DNA of 64,000 nucleotides from Mucilaginibacter_A sp050954865 (GTDB taxonomy: Bacteria > Bacteroidota > Bacteroidia > Sphingobacteriales > Sphingobacteriaceae), in contig JBPBQN010000082.1 of the NCBI GenBank assembly GCA_050954865.1, positions 23,428 to 87,427 of the forward strand, written 5' to 3'. Shown here one piece after another: positions 9,083-18,459 of the stretch (position 1 is the stretch's first letter; the number at the start of each line of letters is the position of its first letter). The position numbers and the translations under genes are program-made. The notes below the pieces were generated by a model that was not told the DNA's origin, ran no database searches, and worked only from the letters and a program-made list of their open reading frames with translations.

Positions 9083-10039
9083 ATGAGAAAATACTTCGCC
9101 CTAAAATACCTAAAAAGAACCGGCAAGGTTTTGCTGGCTACTTTTAACGGTTTTATGGACGACCGCGGTTTAAAACTGAGCGCAGCTTTAGCTTATTACA
9201 CAGTTTTTGCGCTGGCGCCGCTGCTGATGCTGGTGATTTCGCTGATCGGTGCTTTTTTAGGTCAGGATGCGATACAGAACAATATTTATCCGCAGATCAA
9301 ATCCTACGTGGGTAGCAGCGCGGCCTTGCAAATACAGGAAATGATTAAAAGCGTGTCACTTTCGGGCAAAACCGGTTTGGCTATTTTTACCAGTGTGGCC
9401 ACGCTGCTTATCGGTGCAACAAGTATTTTTCTGGAGATTCAGGATTCGATCAACATGATTTGGCGCGTAAAAGCCAAACCGAAAAAAGGCTGGGTAAAAA
9501 TGCTGACCAACCGGCTGATTTCTTTTTCGATGATCATCAGTTTAGGTTTTTTGCTGTTGGTTTCGCTGATTATCAGCGCTTTGGTTTCGGCGTTGAGCAA
9601 CCGGATTACGCATTATTTCCCGGAAGTAACCATCCAAATTTTTAACCTGATCAATATCGGCATAACATTTATTGTAATTGCGGTGTTGTTCGGTATCATT
9701 TTCAAGTTTTTGCCTGATGTAAAAATTGCCTGGCGTGATGTGCGAACCGGTGCTTTTTTTACCTCACTTTTATTTATGCTGGGCAAATATTTGATCGGCA
9801 TTTACATTCAAACTACCGGAACTGGTTCTACTTACGGCGCAGCCGGCTCGCTGATTGTAATTTTGGTCTGGATTTATTACACTTCCGCCATTTTATATTT
9901 TGGTGCCGAGTTTACGCAGGTTTATGCAGAAAACTACGGACACAAAATTGAGCCTGCCGATTATGCCGTACACATTGAACAAAAAGAAGTGGAACGTGAT
10001 GTGGCAGTTTTGCCGGCGCAGCATCACGTTGAAAAGTAA
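9083..10039 (+). CDS. YihY/BrkB-family inner-membrane protein
   Basis: A 318-residue membrane protein with about six transmembrane segments. The family core is visible: DRGLKLSAALAYYTVFALAPLLMLVISLIGAF near the N-terminus, then TSVATLLIGATSIFLEIQDSIN, and the C-terminal YGAAGSLIVILVWIYYTSAILYFGAEFTQVYA. Once annotated as RNase BN, the family is now treated as membrane proteins of unknown or transporter function. I start at ATG 9083 (MRKYFALKYLK); a TTG two codons earlier is less likely. The C-terminus ends in a charged cytoplasmic tail. Confidence 0.85.
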   Translation: MRKYFALKYLKRTGKVLLATFNGFMDDRGLKLSAALAYYTVFALAPLLMLVISLIGAFLGQDAIQNNIYPQIKSYVGSSAALQIQEMIKSVSLSGKTGLAIFTSVATLLIGATSIFLEIQDSINMIWRVKAKPKKGWVKMLTNRLISFSMIISLGFLLLVSLIISALVSALSNRITHYFPEVTIQIFNLINIGITFIVIAVLFGIIFKFLPDVKIAWRDVRTGAFFTSLLFMLGKYLIGIYIQTTGTGSTYGAAGSLIVILVWIYYTSAILYFGAEFTQVYAENYGHKIEPADYAVHIEQKEVERDVAVLPAQHHVEK

Positions 10040-10083
10040 ATGCTTCTTTTATCAACCCAAATTTAGGCTGATAAAAGAAGCAT
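10040..10083. repeat. Inverted pair of the dispersed motif (44 bp, terminator-like)
   Basis: Two exact copies face each other: ATGCTTCTTTTATC at 10040-10053 and GATAAAAGAAGCAT at 10070-10083, a perfect 15-bp stem with the flanking A/T pair. The centre is CAAATTTAGG flanked by AACC and CT. It starts right after the stop codon of the YihY gene and lies between convergent genes, where it could end transcription from both sides. Confidence 0.9.
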
Positions 10084-10096
10084 CAATCAAAAGTAA

Positions 10097-13000
10097 TTAC
10101 TTCGATTTCTTTTCGCCAACTTCTTGCAGCAATTCTTTTGCAGCCGCATCCAATTGAGAATCTTTTGCCATTCCTTCACCCAAAGCACGCGAAACTGCAA
10201 TATCTACCGGTCGCGGATGCAGTTCCATATCTTTTCCTTCGTGATCTTCAATTTTACTAAAAGGAAGTCGGACAGAACTACCATCAATCAGCGTAGCACT
10301 GCTTGTAAAAATAATCCAGCCGCCGGTGGGTTCGCCTACCACTTTTCCTAATTTCATAGTGCGATAACCTTCCGTAAAATCTTCTGCATCCGAAAGCGAA
10401 TGCTGATTGGTAACCAAAATTGTTGGCAATTCCAGTGTGCGCTGACCTAATTGCCCACGTGCCGGTGCGGCTGGCATCCCGCGGCCAGTCATGGTTAAAT
10501 ACGGTTTCCGGGTAAACACATCCAGCGCATAAGCGTTTACAAAACCGCCGTTGTTGTTGCGGATATCTACAATTACGCCTTCTTTGGATTGATTTTCGGC
10601 ATCCAGATCCAAATAAAGCTGATTTAAAGCCTGTTCAGACATATCCACCAAATGCACATAGCCCAAACGGCCGTTGCTGATTTTGTTCACGTAATCACGC
10701 TGCTGCTGCACCCAGCCACGATAAAGCAAACCTTTTTCGGTTGCCTGGTTGGTTGGCCGAACGGTTATTTTTTGCGGAGTTGCGCCTGAAGTTGAAGTGA
10801 TGGTTAACGTAACTCTGCGGTTAACTTTGTTTTCCAGCAACTGGTTCAAATCATCATTTGGTTTGATGGGCTGATCATCAATTGCTGTTAAATAATCGCC
10901 CACATGAATATTTCCGGATAAATCCGCAGCACTTAACGGAATGATTTCGGTGATTTTGAAGCGGCCATTATCTTCATAAACCGCACGATCAAAATACAAA
11001 CCCAAACGTCCTGTGGCGGTTTGTGTCGGATTTGGCGGACCGGAAACACCTGAATGCGAAGAGTTTAACTCACCAACCATCAAACTTAAAATACGGCGCA
11101 GTTCTTCGGGCGTGCTGCTTCCGGCGGCCAGCGGCGCATATTCGCGGCGCACTTCGTTCCAGTTGGTTCCATGGAAATGATCATCGTAATAACCTTTATT
11201 TAATGCTTCCCAGGCTTCCTGAAAAATTTCGTTTTTTTCGGTGTTGAAATCGATATCCATTTCCGCAGTAACCGCAATTGGTTTTACGATTTTAGTATCT
11301 GTGGAAACCGACATGAGCCGGCCCATTTCCATGTAATACACTTCGTGTCCATCGGCAGAAAACTGCGCATCAGATTTATAGCCCGGCGTTGTCGTTAACT
11401 GTTTTAAAACCGCTCTTTCTGCGGATAAATCATCCAGCGAATACGTGTATAGATTGGTTTGGCCGGCCACATTTGCAGTAATCAGCAGCTGTTTGCCGTC
11501 TTTACTTAAATCTTGATCGCTTACATTGATGCCGAGCGGCAGCAAATTTAACCGCTGACGGATGCCTTCCGTCACAATTTTAATTTCTGGGGAACCCACA
11601 TTTCCTGTTTTTACTGATGCTGTTTTTATCGGTGTTTTTTTGGTGGTATCCAGTAAAAGCGGCGCTTTTTCGGTTGTAGGGCGCGGCGCGGTTGGATTAA
11701 CCGGACTGGCTGGCGAAGTATTCTGCTCCGTAAAAAGCTGCTGAAACTGATCTTCACGGAACTTTGGCCGTTGCGGAACCAAATCAATCCGCGCAATGCT
11801 GGCATTTTCCGTCCGCTGGTTGGTGTTGAATAAAATGTATTTACCATCAGCACTCCAGTTTACATTTCCGCCAAAAGTATTCGCCAGAAAACTAACCGGT
11901 TTTGCTTCTCCGCCTAAAACTGAAACCACGTTGATGTTGCGGAAAGCTTTGGTGCCATAAGCTGCGTAAGCCAGCCATTTGCCATCCGGCGACCAGCAAA
12001 CGCTGCCTTGCGACGAAAACGGCGGTCGGTCCAGATAACCTTTTGCAACAATTTTTTCCTGATGAGAAGTTAAATCCAAAACATGCAATTCTTTACCATT
12101 GCGGATAAAAGCCAACTGTTTTCCATTTGGAGAGATTACCGTTCCGCCATCATCTTCATTACTATTGGTCAACTGTGCTTCTTTTGCCGTGATAAAATTG
12201 TACTGATACAAATGCGCCGCATCTTCCCGATCAGCCGCATAAATTATGGAATTACTATTGGGCAGCCAAGCCAATTGCGATTCGTTGCCGCTGGTTTTGG
12301 TTACGCGCAAAGCATCGCTGCCTTCCTTAGATGAAGCCACAAAAACATCACCATGCGCCGTAAAAGCTACTTTTTTGCCATCCGGAGAAACCACCATGTT
12401 GCGAAACTGCGTTGTTAACCGCTGATGATCTGTGCCCGGACTGGCGGGCGCACCTCTCCGCACAATGTTTACTTCGGAAGCTTTGCCGGAAGCGAGATCG
12501 TACTTCCAGATGGTAAAATCCCGCTCAAAAACCAGCGTTTTGCCGTTTGCAGACAGCGTTGGCCAAAGCACGCGGCCTTTAGTAAAATGCGTTAATTGCT
12601 TCGGCGCGCCGGATACTGTTTTTACCCATAAATTTTCGGTGCCGCTTCTGTCCGAAATGTAATAAATCTGCGAACCGTCTTTGCTCCACATCGGCCACAA
12701 CTCTTTCGCTCCGCCAGCGGTAATTTTTTGGTAAGATGGCGCGCCGTTATCTTTCATCAGCCAAATTTCAGATTGATCTAAATGGCTGCTGCCGTTGCGC
12801 CACCACTGCGCATTGGCAATGCCGCGGGCATTTAAAGCAATGGTTTTACCATTTGGAGAAGGCATCGCAAAAAACTCGTTCATATAACGGTTCTGACTTA
12901 CAGGCATCGGCGTGCCGCCTGCGGTTTTTACGCGGTAAACATCGCTCATACCGGAAATATCCCGACTGGTGGAAGCGTAATAAATGTATTTTCCATCCGG

Positions 13001-13399
13001 CGACCACGCGCTTAACGCTTCGTTGCCATCATCAAAAGTCAGGCGTTTTAGTTCGTTTGTTTTGAGGTTGAAAATGTAAATATCACCATTTCCGGTTCGG
13101 GTTGAATTGAAGGCAAGGAAGTTTCCATCCGGCGAGTAAATCGGCCTGGAATCATAAGCCGGATCAGAAATCAGCAAATGCGCTTCTCCGCCGGCCGCCG
13201 CAACCGTCCAGATATCACCTCCGGAAGAAAAAGCAATTTCGGCACCGTTTGGAGAAATGGCCGGATCAGCATCATACGAAACGCCCGCAACCGTTTTTTG
13301 CGCGCCAGATTGTGCAAAAGCAGCAGGCGCGGCTGCCAAAAGAAAAGCCAGACAAGCTGCGTTTAATTTTTTATGCATAAAAGAAGTATCAAATTTCAT
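10097..13399 (-). CDS. Tricorn-like S41 protease with beta-propeller
   Basis: A 1100-residue exported protein. The N-terminus is a signal peptide (LNAACLAFLLAAAPAAFAQ). Then come many WD40-like/PD40 beta-propeller repeats (ISPNGAEIAFSSGGDIW, YSPDGNFLAFNS, WSPDGKYIYYAS and so on) to about residue 700, a tricorn C1-like segment, a PDZ domain (GRLGLYFDRAVYEDNGRFKITEIIP) and an S41 peptidase domain (VIVDIRNNNGGF; nucleophile region NQHSLSDAEDFTEG). Two in-frame starts, Met1 and Met8 (13378), fit; the shorter one gives a more ordinary signal peptide. A dispersed-motif copy straddles this start and another is inside the gene. Confidence 0.88.
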   Translation of the reverse strand: MKFDTSFMHKKLNAACLAFLLAAAPAAFAQSGAQKTVAGVSYDADPAISPNGAEIAFSSGGDIWTVAAAGGEAHLLISDPAYDSRPIYSPDGNFLAFNSTRTGNGDIYIFNLKTNELKRLTFDDGNEALSAWSPDGKYIYYASTSRDISGMSDVYRVKTAGGTPMPVSQNRYMNEFFAMPSPNGKTIALNARGIANAQWWRNGSSHLDQSEIWLMKDNGAPSYQKITAGGAKELWPMWSKDGSQIYYISDRSGTENLWVKTVSGAPKQLTHFTKGRVLWPTLSANGKTLVFERDFTIWKYDLASGKASEVNIVRRGAPASPGTDHQRLTTQFRNMVVSPDGKKVAFTAHGDVFVASSKEGSDALRVTKTSGNESQLAWLPNSNSIIYAADREDAAHLYQYNFITAKEAQLTNSNEDDGGTVISPNGKQLAFIRNGKELHVLDLTSHQEKIVAKGYLDRPPFSSQGSVCWSPDGKWLAYAAYGTKAFRNINVVSVLGGEAKPVSFLANTFGGNVNWSADGKYILFNTNQRTENASIARIDLVPQRPKFREDQFQQLFTEQNTSPASPVNPTAPRPTTEKAPLLLDTTKKTPIKTASVKTGNVGSPEIKIVTEGIRQRLNLLPLGINVSDQDLSKDGKQLLITANVAGQTNLYTYSLDDLSAERAVLKQLTTTPGYKSDAQFSADGHEVYYMEMGRLMSVSTDTKIVKPIAVTAEMDIDFNTEKNEIFQEAWEALNKGYYDDHFHGTNWNEVRREYAPLAAGSSTPEELRRILSLMVGELNSSHSGVSGPPNPTQTATGRLGLYFDRAVYEDNGRFKITEIIPLSAADLSGNIHVGDYLTAIDDQPIKPNDDLNQLLENKVNRRVTLTITSTSGATPQKITVRPTNQATEKGLLYRGWVQQQRDYVNKISNGRLGYVHLVDMSEQALNQLYLDLDAENQSKEGVIVDIRNNNGGFVNAYALDVFTRKPYLTMTGRGMPAAPARGQLGQRTLELPTILVTNQHSLSDAEDFTEGYRTMKLGKVVGEPTGGWIIFTSSATLIDGSSVRLPFSKIEDHEGKDMELHPRPVDIAVSRALGEGMAKDSQLDAAAKELLQEVGEKKSK
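11617..11630 (-). repeat. Dispersed motif copy inside the tricorn-like gene
   Basis: GATAAAAACAGCAT on the minus strand, read in the protein as PIKTAS. Confidence 0.8.
13376..13389 (+). repeat. Dispersed motif copy at a start codon
   Basis: CATAAAAGAAGTAT; its first three bases CAT are the complement of the Met8 codon of the tricorn-like protease. An A/T tract precedes it. Confidence 0.7.
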
Positions 13400-13526
13400 C
13401 TCAGTTAAAAAGTTTTTAAGATAGTTTTTTTGAGATCATGATTTTGTAAAAATATTGTGGTAAGAAGATGCACCAAAACCTCAGATTAAACCCTGACTGG
13501 TTTTTATAGTTGAAACCGTTATACAA

Positions 13527-13697
13527 ATGATAACCAAGATGAAAAAAATCAATTTAAAAATGTTTGCTTTGGCGGTGATGGCAAGCTTGGCATTTTCCAG
13601 CTGTTCTGTACATAACCGCGAATATTACCGCAGGCCGCCGCGGCACGACCGCGATCATCACGATCATGATGACCGCCATCCGGACGATCATTATTAA
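13527..13697 (+). CDS. Tiny His/Asp/Arg-rich lipoprotein, unknown function
   Basis: A 56-residue frame (52 from the second ATG at 13539). It has a basic start, a hydrophobic stretch (MFALAVMASLAFSSC) ending in a plausible lipobox Cys, and then a tail made almost only of Arg, Pro, His, Asp and Tyr (RRPPRHDRDHHDHDD). That composition would bind divalent metals such as Zn, Ni or Cu, but this is inference; I do not recognise the family. It is 37 bp upstream of a second His-rich small gene, with a shared terminator after that gene. Confidence 0.65.
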   Translation: MITKMKKINLKMFALAVMASLAFSSCSVHNREYYRRPPRHDRDHHDHDDRHPDDHY

Positions 13698-13733
13698 AAC
13701 TTTTATTAATTAATTTCGTTAAAAAATAATAAA

Positions 13734-13874
13734 ATGAATAATATGAAATTTTTAAAAGTAACCTTTATTGCACTGATTGCCGTTATGGCTTTTAGCACGG
13801 CTGATGCACAAATGAGAAGACATCCACATCACCGCCACCACCGTCATCATCCACCGATGCACCACCGTCGTTAA
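13734..13874 (+). CDS. Tiny His-rich exported protein, unknown function
   Basis: 46 residues: signal peptide (KVTFIALIAVMAFSTADAQ, with an AxA-like cleavage site) and a 20-residue mature part of which about half is His and the rest Arg, Pro and Met. After cleavage it would be a periplasmic or secreted metal-binding-type peptide. It follows the His/Asp-rich lipoprotein gene on the same strand and is followed 17 bp later by a strong terminator, so the two are probably one transcript. No family recognised. Confidence 0.65.
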   Translation: MNNMKFLKVTFIALIAVMAFSTADAQMRRHPHHRHHRHHPPMHHRR

Positions 13875-13890
13875 GCAAAATAATGTTATA

Positions 13891-13925
13891 AAAAATGCCA
13901 TCAGAATTATCTGATGGCATTTTTT
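13891..13925 (+). terminator. Terminator after the His-rich gene pair
   Basis: ATGCCATCAG with CTGATGGCAT around AATTAT, flanked by A and T tracts, so it could work on both strands and serve the convergent glycosyltransferase-like gene too. Confidence 0.9.
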
Positions 13926-13929
13926 ATGC

Positions 13930-13943
13930 GATAAAAGAAGTAT
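13930..13943 (+). repeat. Dispersed motif copy, AGTAT variant
   Basis: GATAAAAGAAGTAT immediately behind the terminator; upstream tract is TTTTTTATGC. Confidence 0.8.
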
Positions 13944-13960
13944 TGCTTTTTCTGATTAAA

Positions 13961-14818
13961 TTAAACCAGCTTTTTCATTTTCCGAACCAATTTTTCTACT
14001 GCAAAATCTATCTTTTTTAAATAAGCAGAATGGAGGTTTAAATTAATGGATGAACAAGTTTCACTTGCTACACGCGGTAACAAACGCAGTTGATTAATGT
14101 GCGTACGGAAGTAATAAACCAAGTGGATAGCAACAGTTTCTGCATCAGTTTTTAGCGCAAAATCTGCCATAATTATTTGATTACAATCAAAATAACTAAT
14201 ACTGCGACTTTTAGCAGCCAAAAAACTCCAAATGGTTTGCTCCAGCCACGGAATATTATTTTTGATACCTTTATTGATTACGCCATCATTTAACAATTGC
14301 TCTACAAAAGCTAAATTAAACAGGTTTTTAGGGAAGTAAAAAATGCCCGAATTAACGTTTGGAAAAATCGGAATATTGATTTTAAGCAGATCAAGCGGCG
14401 TTAACGAATAAGCGTTTTGTGTGTCCCACATAAAAACCGGCATTTCGTCCATTTCGGGCAAAACAAATTTTTTCAGAAAATAAATATCACTGTCGATGTA
14501 AAACACATCGCGATCATCAAACAGCATCACATCAAAAATTTTCTGGGCATAATTAGTGCTGTTTCGGTAATGATTGCAAGCCGGATAATCAGCCAAAATT
14601 GGTTCCAGCTTGGCATCACGCGTGGCTTTCCTGATCAGCACGCTGTTTTTCAGGCTTGATAAAAGCTTTGTTTCATCTTCATCGGTAATGCTTCCGTCTT
14701 CAAAAATTTCCAGCAAAATTTCATCACAGGAATAATGCAGAAAACTTTGTAAACATTCTATCGAAAAATCAAGGTTTTTATGTCCCAGTAGCGTTTTGCA
14801 GTATATCTGTTTTGCCAT
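13961..14818 (-). CDS. Glycosyltransferase-like (GT-A fold) protein
   Basis: 285 residues. The segment DVMLFDDRDVFYIDSDIYFLKKF contains a DxD motif in the setting expected for a nucleotide-sugar-dependent GT-A glycosyltransferase, and NVNSGIFYFPK and PWLEQTIWSFLA resemble the acceptor-side motifs of GT8-like enzymes. There is no signal peptide or membrane segment. Substrate and product cannot be told. It stands alone between the His-rich genes and a 291-bp gap. Medium confidence in the enzyme class only. Confidence 0.6.
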   Translation of the reverse strand: MAKQIYCKTLLGHKNLDFSIECLQSFLHYSCDEILLEIFEDGSITDEDETKLLSSLKNSVLIRKATRDAKLEPILADYPACNHYRNSTNYAQKIFDVMLFDDRDVFYIDSDIYFLKKFVLPEMDEMPVFMWDTQNAYSLTPLDLLKINIPIFPNVNSGIFYFPKNLFNLAFVEQLLNDGVINKGIKNNIPWLEQTIWSFLAAKSRSISYFDCNQIIMADFALKTDAETVAIHLVYYFRTHINQLRLLPRVASETCSSINLNLHSAYLKKIDFAVEKLVRKMKKLV

Positions 14819-15109
14819 AACTGATTAAATTGGATACGATTTACGCAGTCAATTCATCCAGATGCAGTATTGACTCCGCTTAATTTTAAATAAAAGGTAA
14901 TCGAAATTAACTATTAATTACTGATTGTCAACAATATTTACTATAAGTTTTAAAATGTGTTTCAAGGTTTCTATTTGGTTATTTATAAAATACGTTATTG
15001 TTTTCAACAAAGTTTCAATTACTAAAGTAAATTTAGGGTGATAAAAGAAGTATGTAATCTGCCCAAACCTTTTACTTACAGCTTATTATTTTTATTTTTG
15101 AGTTGAAGT
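14819..15109. other. AT-rich intergenic region
   Basis: 291 bp without a convincing gene. It must hold the promoters of the divergent glycosyltransferase-like and DUF4175 genes. The only clear element is a motif copy at 15040. Confidence 0.6.
15040..15053 (+). repeat. Dispersed motif copy with full A/T tract
   Basis: GATAAAAGAAGTAT preceded by AAATTTAGGGT, one of the most complete single sites, about 57 bp before the DUF4175 start. Confidence 0.85.
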
Positions 15110-18100
15110 ATGATGCAATCCGGTAGCAATTACGATTTACTGCTCACCAAAATGGATGAATTTATCCGGAAGTATTACTTAAACAAGTTGCTCCGCGGAT
15201 TCATTTTTTTGGGCGCAGCGCTATTTTTCAGCTATCTCATTGTTACTTTTTCTGAATATTACGGCCACTTCAACACCTTTTTACGTTCGGTTATTTTCTA
15301 CGGATTTATCCTTTTAAATCTCTCACTTTTTGGCTGGCTGGTTGCGCCTTCGCTACTGGCTTATTTTCGTTTGGGAAGATTGATTTCTCACGATCAGGCT
15401 GCAGAAATTATCGGAAAATATTTCCAGAATATACAGGATAAACTGTTGAATACGTTGCAATTGAAAAAAATTGCCGATCAAAATCCCGAACATAAAAATT
15501 TGATCGAAGCCAGCATCAACCAAAAAATTGCCGAATTAAAACCGGTTACGTTTTCGGCTGCCATTAAAATCAACGAAAACAAAAAGTTTTTAAAATGGGT
15601 TTTGATTCCGCTGGTGCTGATCATTACGGTTGCTTTTGTGGCACCGTCAATTATCCATGATGGCACGGAGCGCATCATCAAACACGATCAGTATTTTGCA
15701 CCGAAAGCTCCTTTTAGCTGGAATATTTTAAACCAATCACTTTCGGTGGTTCAAGGCGAGGATTTTAAGCTGAATTTAAAGCTGAGCGGCAACGAATTTC
15801 CGGAAAGTGTTTACCTCGAATCCGGCAAAAATAGTTTTAAATTAGACAAAGAAAATTTAAGCACTTTTTACCATACTTTTTCTAACATCCAGCAAAATAT
15901 CCGTTTCCGGTTGGTTGGAAATGATTTTTCTTCGGAAGAATTTGAAATTAAAGTCAACCCAAAACCTTCGCTGCTGCATTTGGATGTGAAGCTGATTTAT
16001 CCGGCTTATCTGCATAAATCCGCAGAAAACGTAAACAACGCCGGCGATTTAACTTTGCCCGAAGGAACTGTTGCACAATGGCAATTGCATACCGAAAATA
16101 CCAACGAAGTTTTGTTCGCTATCAACCAGAAAAAAACATTGTTAAAAGCTGATAATGAAGTTTTTACGCATCAAGAAAAGTTGTTAAAATCGGGGTCATA
16201 TGCGGTCAAACCGATCAACAGTTTTGTTAATTCTGCTGATTCTGCTGCTTATCGGATTTCGGTAATTCCGGATTTGCCGCCGGTGATTTCTGCGGAGCAA
16301 AAAGCGGATTCCATCAGTTCCAAAGCGTTTTATTTTGATGGGAAGATTCAGGACGACTACGGATTTTCATCATTGACTTTTCACTATTCCGTACGAAATC
16401 CTGCTTCTCCGCAGAAAAATAAAAATTACAGCTTGCCAGTTAAAGCGGATTTGGGGCAAGCATCAGCAACGTTCTTCTATTTTTGGTCGATAAAAGAAGC
16501 ATCGTTAAATCCTGGCGACGAGATCATTTATTATTTTGATGTAGCTGATAATGATCGTGTTAATGGAGCAAAACACAGCCGCACGCCGGAGCAAACTCTG
16601 CGCATCCCAACGGAAACCGAACAAAATAAACAGCTGGATGCAGGCACGCAATCGGTAAAAAATAAAATGCAATCGGCCATCAAACTTTCGGCACAGGTAG
16701 AACGCGATGCGCAAAAGCTGAACCGACTTTTGCTGGATAAAAAAACGCTTTCTTTTGATGAGAAAAAGCAGGTGGAAGATTTGCTGCAAAAACGCCATGA
16801 ACTGGAAGATTTGGTGAAAGATATGCAGCAGGAAAACGAAAAAAACCTGTTTAACCGCCAGGAAACTAAGCAGCAAAACCAGGAAGTTTTAGAAAAACAG
16901 AAACAGATTAATGATTTATTTAAGAATGTTCTGGACGAAAAAACCAAGGAACTGCTGAAAAATTTGGAGCAAATGCTGCAACAAAATCAGAAAGATGAGG
17001 CGCGGGAAGATGTTTCTAAAATGCAGATGGATAACAAATCGCTGCAAAAAGAACTGGACCGAATGCTGGAATTGTACAAGCAACTAGAGTTTGATCAGAA
17101 ACTGAACCAAAATATCAACCAACTGGATAAACTGGCAGAAAAACAGCAGGCTTTGGCGGAAAAAAGTGCACAAAAGAAGCAAGACAATAATCAGCTGAAA
17201 CAGGAACAGGATGCGATTAAAAAAGATTTTCAGGACGTAAAAAAAGCATTGAAAGAACTCGAACAAAAAAACGAGCAATTAGAAAAGAAAAACGATTTTG
17301 AAGCGCCAAAAGACGAACAGAAAAACGCTGACGAGGAAATGGACAAAAGCTCGGAAGAGCTGAGCAAAAATGAGCAGCAAAAAGCAGCAAAATCGCAAAA
17401 ACAGGCTGCCGATGAGATGCAGAAAATGAGTAGCAAAATGAAGCAATCGCAACAGCAAGGCGAAGAAAAAGAAACAGAACTGAACGCGCAGCAGCTTCGG
17501 GCGATTTTGAAAAGTTTAGTAACGAGTTCTTTTAATCAGGAAAAAGTGATGCAGACCCTTAAGCAGCTCAACGCCAATGATCCAGATTATGTGAACCAAA
17601 CGCAGCAACAGCAAAACATCAAAGATAACCTGAAAACCGTGGAAGACAGTTTGTTTGCGCTGAGTAAACGTGTGCCGCAGATTGAATCAACGGTGAATAA
17701 AGAAATTACTTCAATCAATAATAATATTGATCAAGCTATAAATAATCTGGGCGAAAGACGGACGGCAGAAGCAAATCGTGCGCAACAATTTGCCATGACT
17801 TCCATGAACAACTTGGCTTTGATGTTGAATGAGGTGTTGGATCAGTTGCAAAACATGATGAAAAACGCCAAACCCGGCAGCGGCAAATCCAAACAGCCAT
17901 CGATGCAGCAATTGAGCCAGATGCAGCAGGAACTGAATAAAAATATGCAGAAAGCGCGGCAGCAAATGCAGCAGCAAGGCAAACAGGGGCAGCCGCAAAA
18001 CCAGCCCGGCCAGCAGCAGGGACAAGGCATGAGCGAGCAGATGGCGAAAATGGCACGTCAACAGGAAATGATCCGCAGGGCGTTACAAAACATTAACCAG

Positions 18101-18457
18101 CAGGAAAACAAAGACGGTAAAAACGGGTTAGGTAACCTTAACGAGATTACCAAACAAATGGAACAAACGGAAACCGATCTCGTAAATAAGAAAATTGAAA
18201 CGGAAACGTTAATCAGGCAACAGAAAATACAAACAAGGCTGTTAGAAGCTGAAAAAGCTGCTCAGGAACGGGATCAAGACCAAAAGCGGGAAAGCCAGGT
18301 CGGCAAAACCACCGCTCCGGGTTATCAGAAGGCATTGCAGAATTATCAGCAATTAAAAAATAAGCAAACAGAACAGCTTATTACCATACCGCCGGATGTA
18401 AACATTTTTTATAAATCAAAAATAAAGACTTACTTTAACGAAATTAATCGCAAATAA
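15110..18457 (+). CDS. DUF4175-family membrane protein with long coiled coil
   Basis: 1115 residues. Three transmembrane segments lie in the first 200 residues (FIFLGAALFFSYLIVTF, FYGFILLNLSLFGWLVAP, WVLIPLVLIITVAFVAP), then an Ig-like extracytoplasmic region to about residue 480. The rest is a very long, charged, Gln-rich coiled coil and low-complexity tract (many QQ, KQ, EEM repeats, GQPQNQPGQQQGQG). No catalytic motif is visible. The gene is 2 bp upstream of an anti-sigma kinase-like gene and near ybeY, suggesting one transcript. A dispersed-motif copy at 16489 encodes SIKEAS. Confidence 0.75.
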   Translation: MMQSGSNYDLLLTKMDEFIRKYYLNKLLRGFIFLGAALFFSYLIVTFSEYYGHFNTFLRSVIFYGFILLNLSLFGWLVAPSLLAYFRLGRLISHDQAAEIIGKYFQNIQDKLLNTLQLKKIADQNPEHKNLIEASINQKIAELKPVTFSAAIKINENKKFLKWVLIPLVLIITVAFVAPSIIHDGTERIIKHDQYFAPKAPFSWNILNQSLSVVQGEDFKLNLKLSGNEFPESVYLESGKNSFKLDKENLSTFYHTFSNIQQNIRFRLVGNDFSSEEFEIKVNPKPSLLHLDVKLIYPAYLHKSAENVNNAGDLTLPEGTVAQWQLHTENTNEVLFAINQKKTLLKADNEVFTHQEKLLKSGSYAVKPINSFVNSADSAAYRISVIPDLPPVISAEQKADSISSKAFYFDGKIQDDYGFSSLTFHYSVRNPASPQKNKNYSLPVKADLGQASATFFYFWSIKEASLNPGDEIIYYFDVADNDRVNGAKHSRTPEQTLRIPTETEQNKQLDAGTQSVKNKMQSAIKLSAQVERDAQKLNRLLLDKKTLSFDEKKQVEDLLQKRHELEDLVKDMQQENEKNLFNRQETKQQNQEVLEKQKQINDLFKNVLDEKTKELLKNLEQMLQQNQKDEAREDVSKMQMDNKSLQKELDRMLELYKQLEFDQKLNQNINQLDKLAEKQQALAEKSAQKKQDNNQLKQEQDAIKKDFQDVKKALKELEQKNEQLEKKNDFEAPKDEQKNADEEMDKSSEELSKNEQQKAAKSQKQAADEMQKMSSKMKQSQQQGEEKETELNAQQLRAILKSLVTSSFNQEKVMQTLKQLNANDPDYVNQTQQQQNIKDNLKTVEDSLFALSKRVPQIESTVNKEITSINNNIDQAINNLGERRTAEANRAQQFAMTSMNNLALMLNEVLDQLQNMMKNAKPGSGKSKQPSMQQLSQMQQELNKNMQKARQQMQQQGKQGQPQNQPGQQQGQGMSEQMAKMARQQEMIRRALQNINQQENKDGKNGLGNLNEITKQMEQTETDLVNKKIETETLIRQQKIQTRLLEAEKAAQERDQDQKRESQVGKTTAPGYQKALQNYQQLKNKQTEQLITIPPDVNIFYKSKIKTYFNEINRK
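16489..16502 (+). repeat. Dispersed motif copy, exact, in DUF4175 gene
   Basis: GATAAAAGAAGCAT after TATTTTTGGTC; read as IKEAS. Confidence 0.85.
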
Positions 18458-18459
18458 TA

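Noticed and set aside
17160..17176. Weak motif match (CAAAAGAAGCAA) in the DUF4175 coiled coil
   Set aside because: Lys/Gln/Glu-rich coding there gives such A-rich words by chance; the first and last bases do not fit.
16505..18061. Leu/Phe/Cys-rich minus-strand frames opposite the DUF4175 gene
   Set aside because: They are the complement of Gln/Lys-rich codons of the real gene and only look like membrane proteins.
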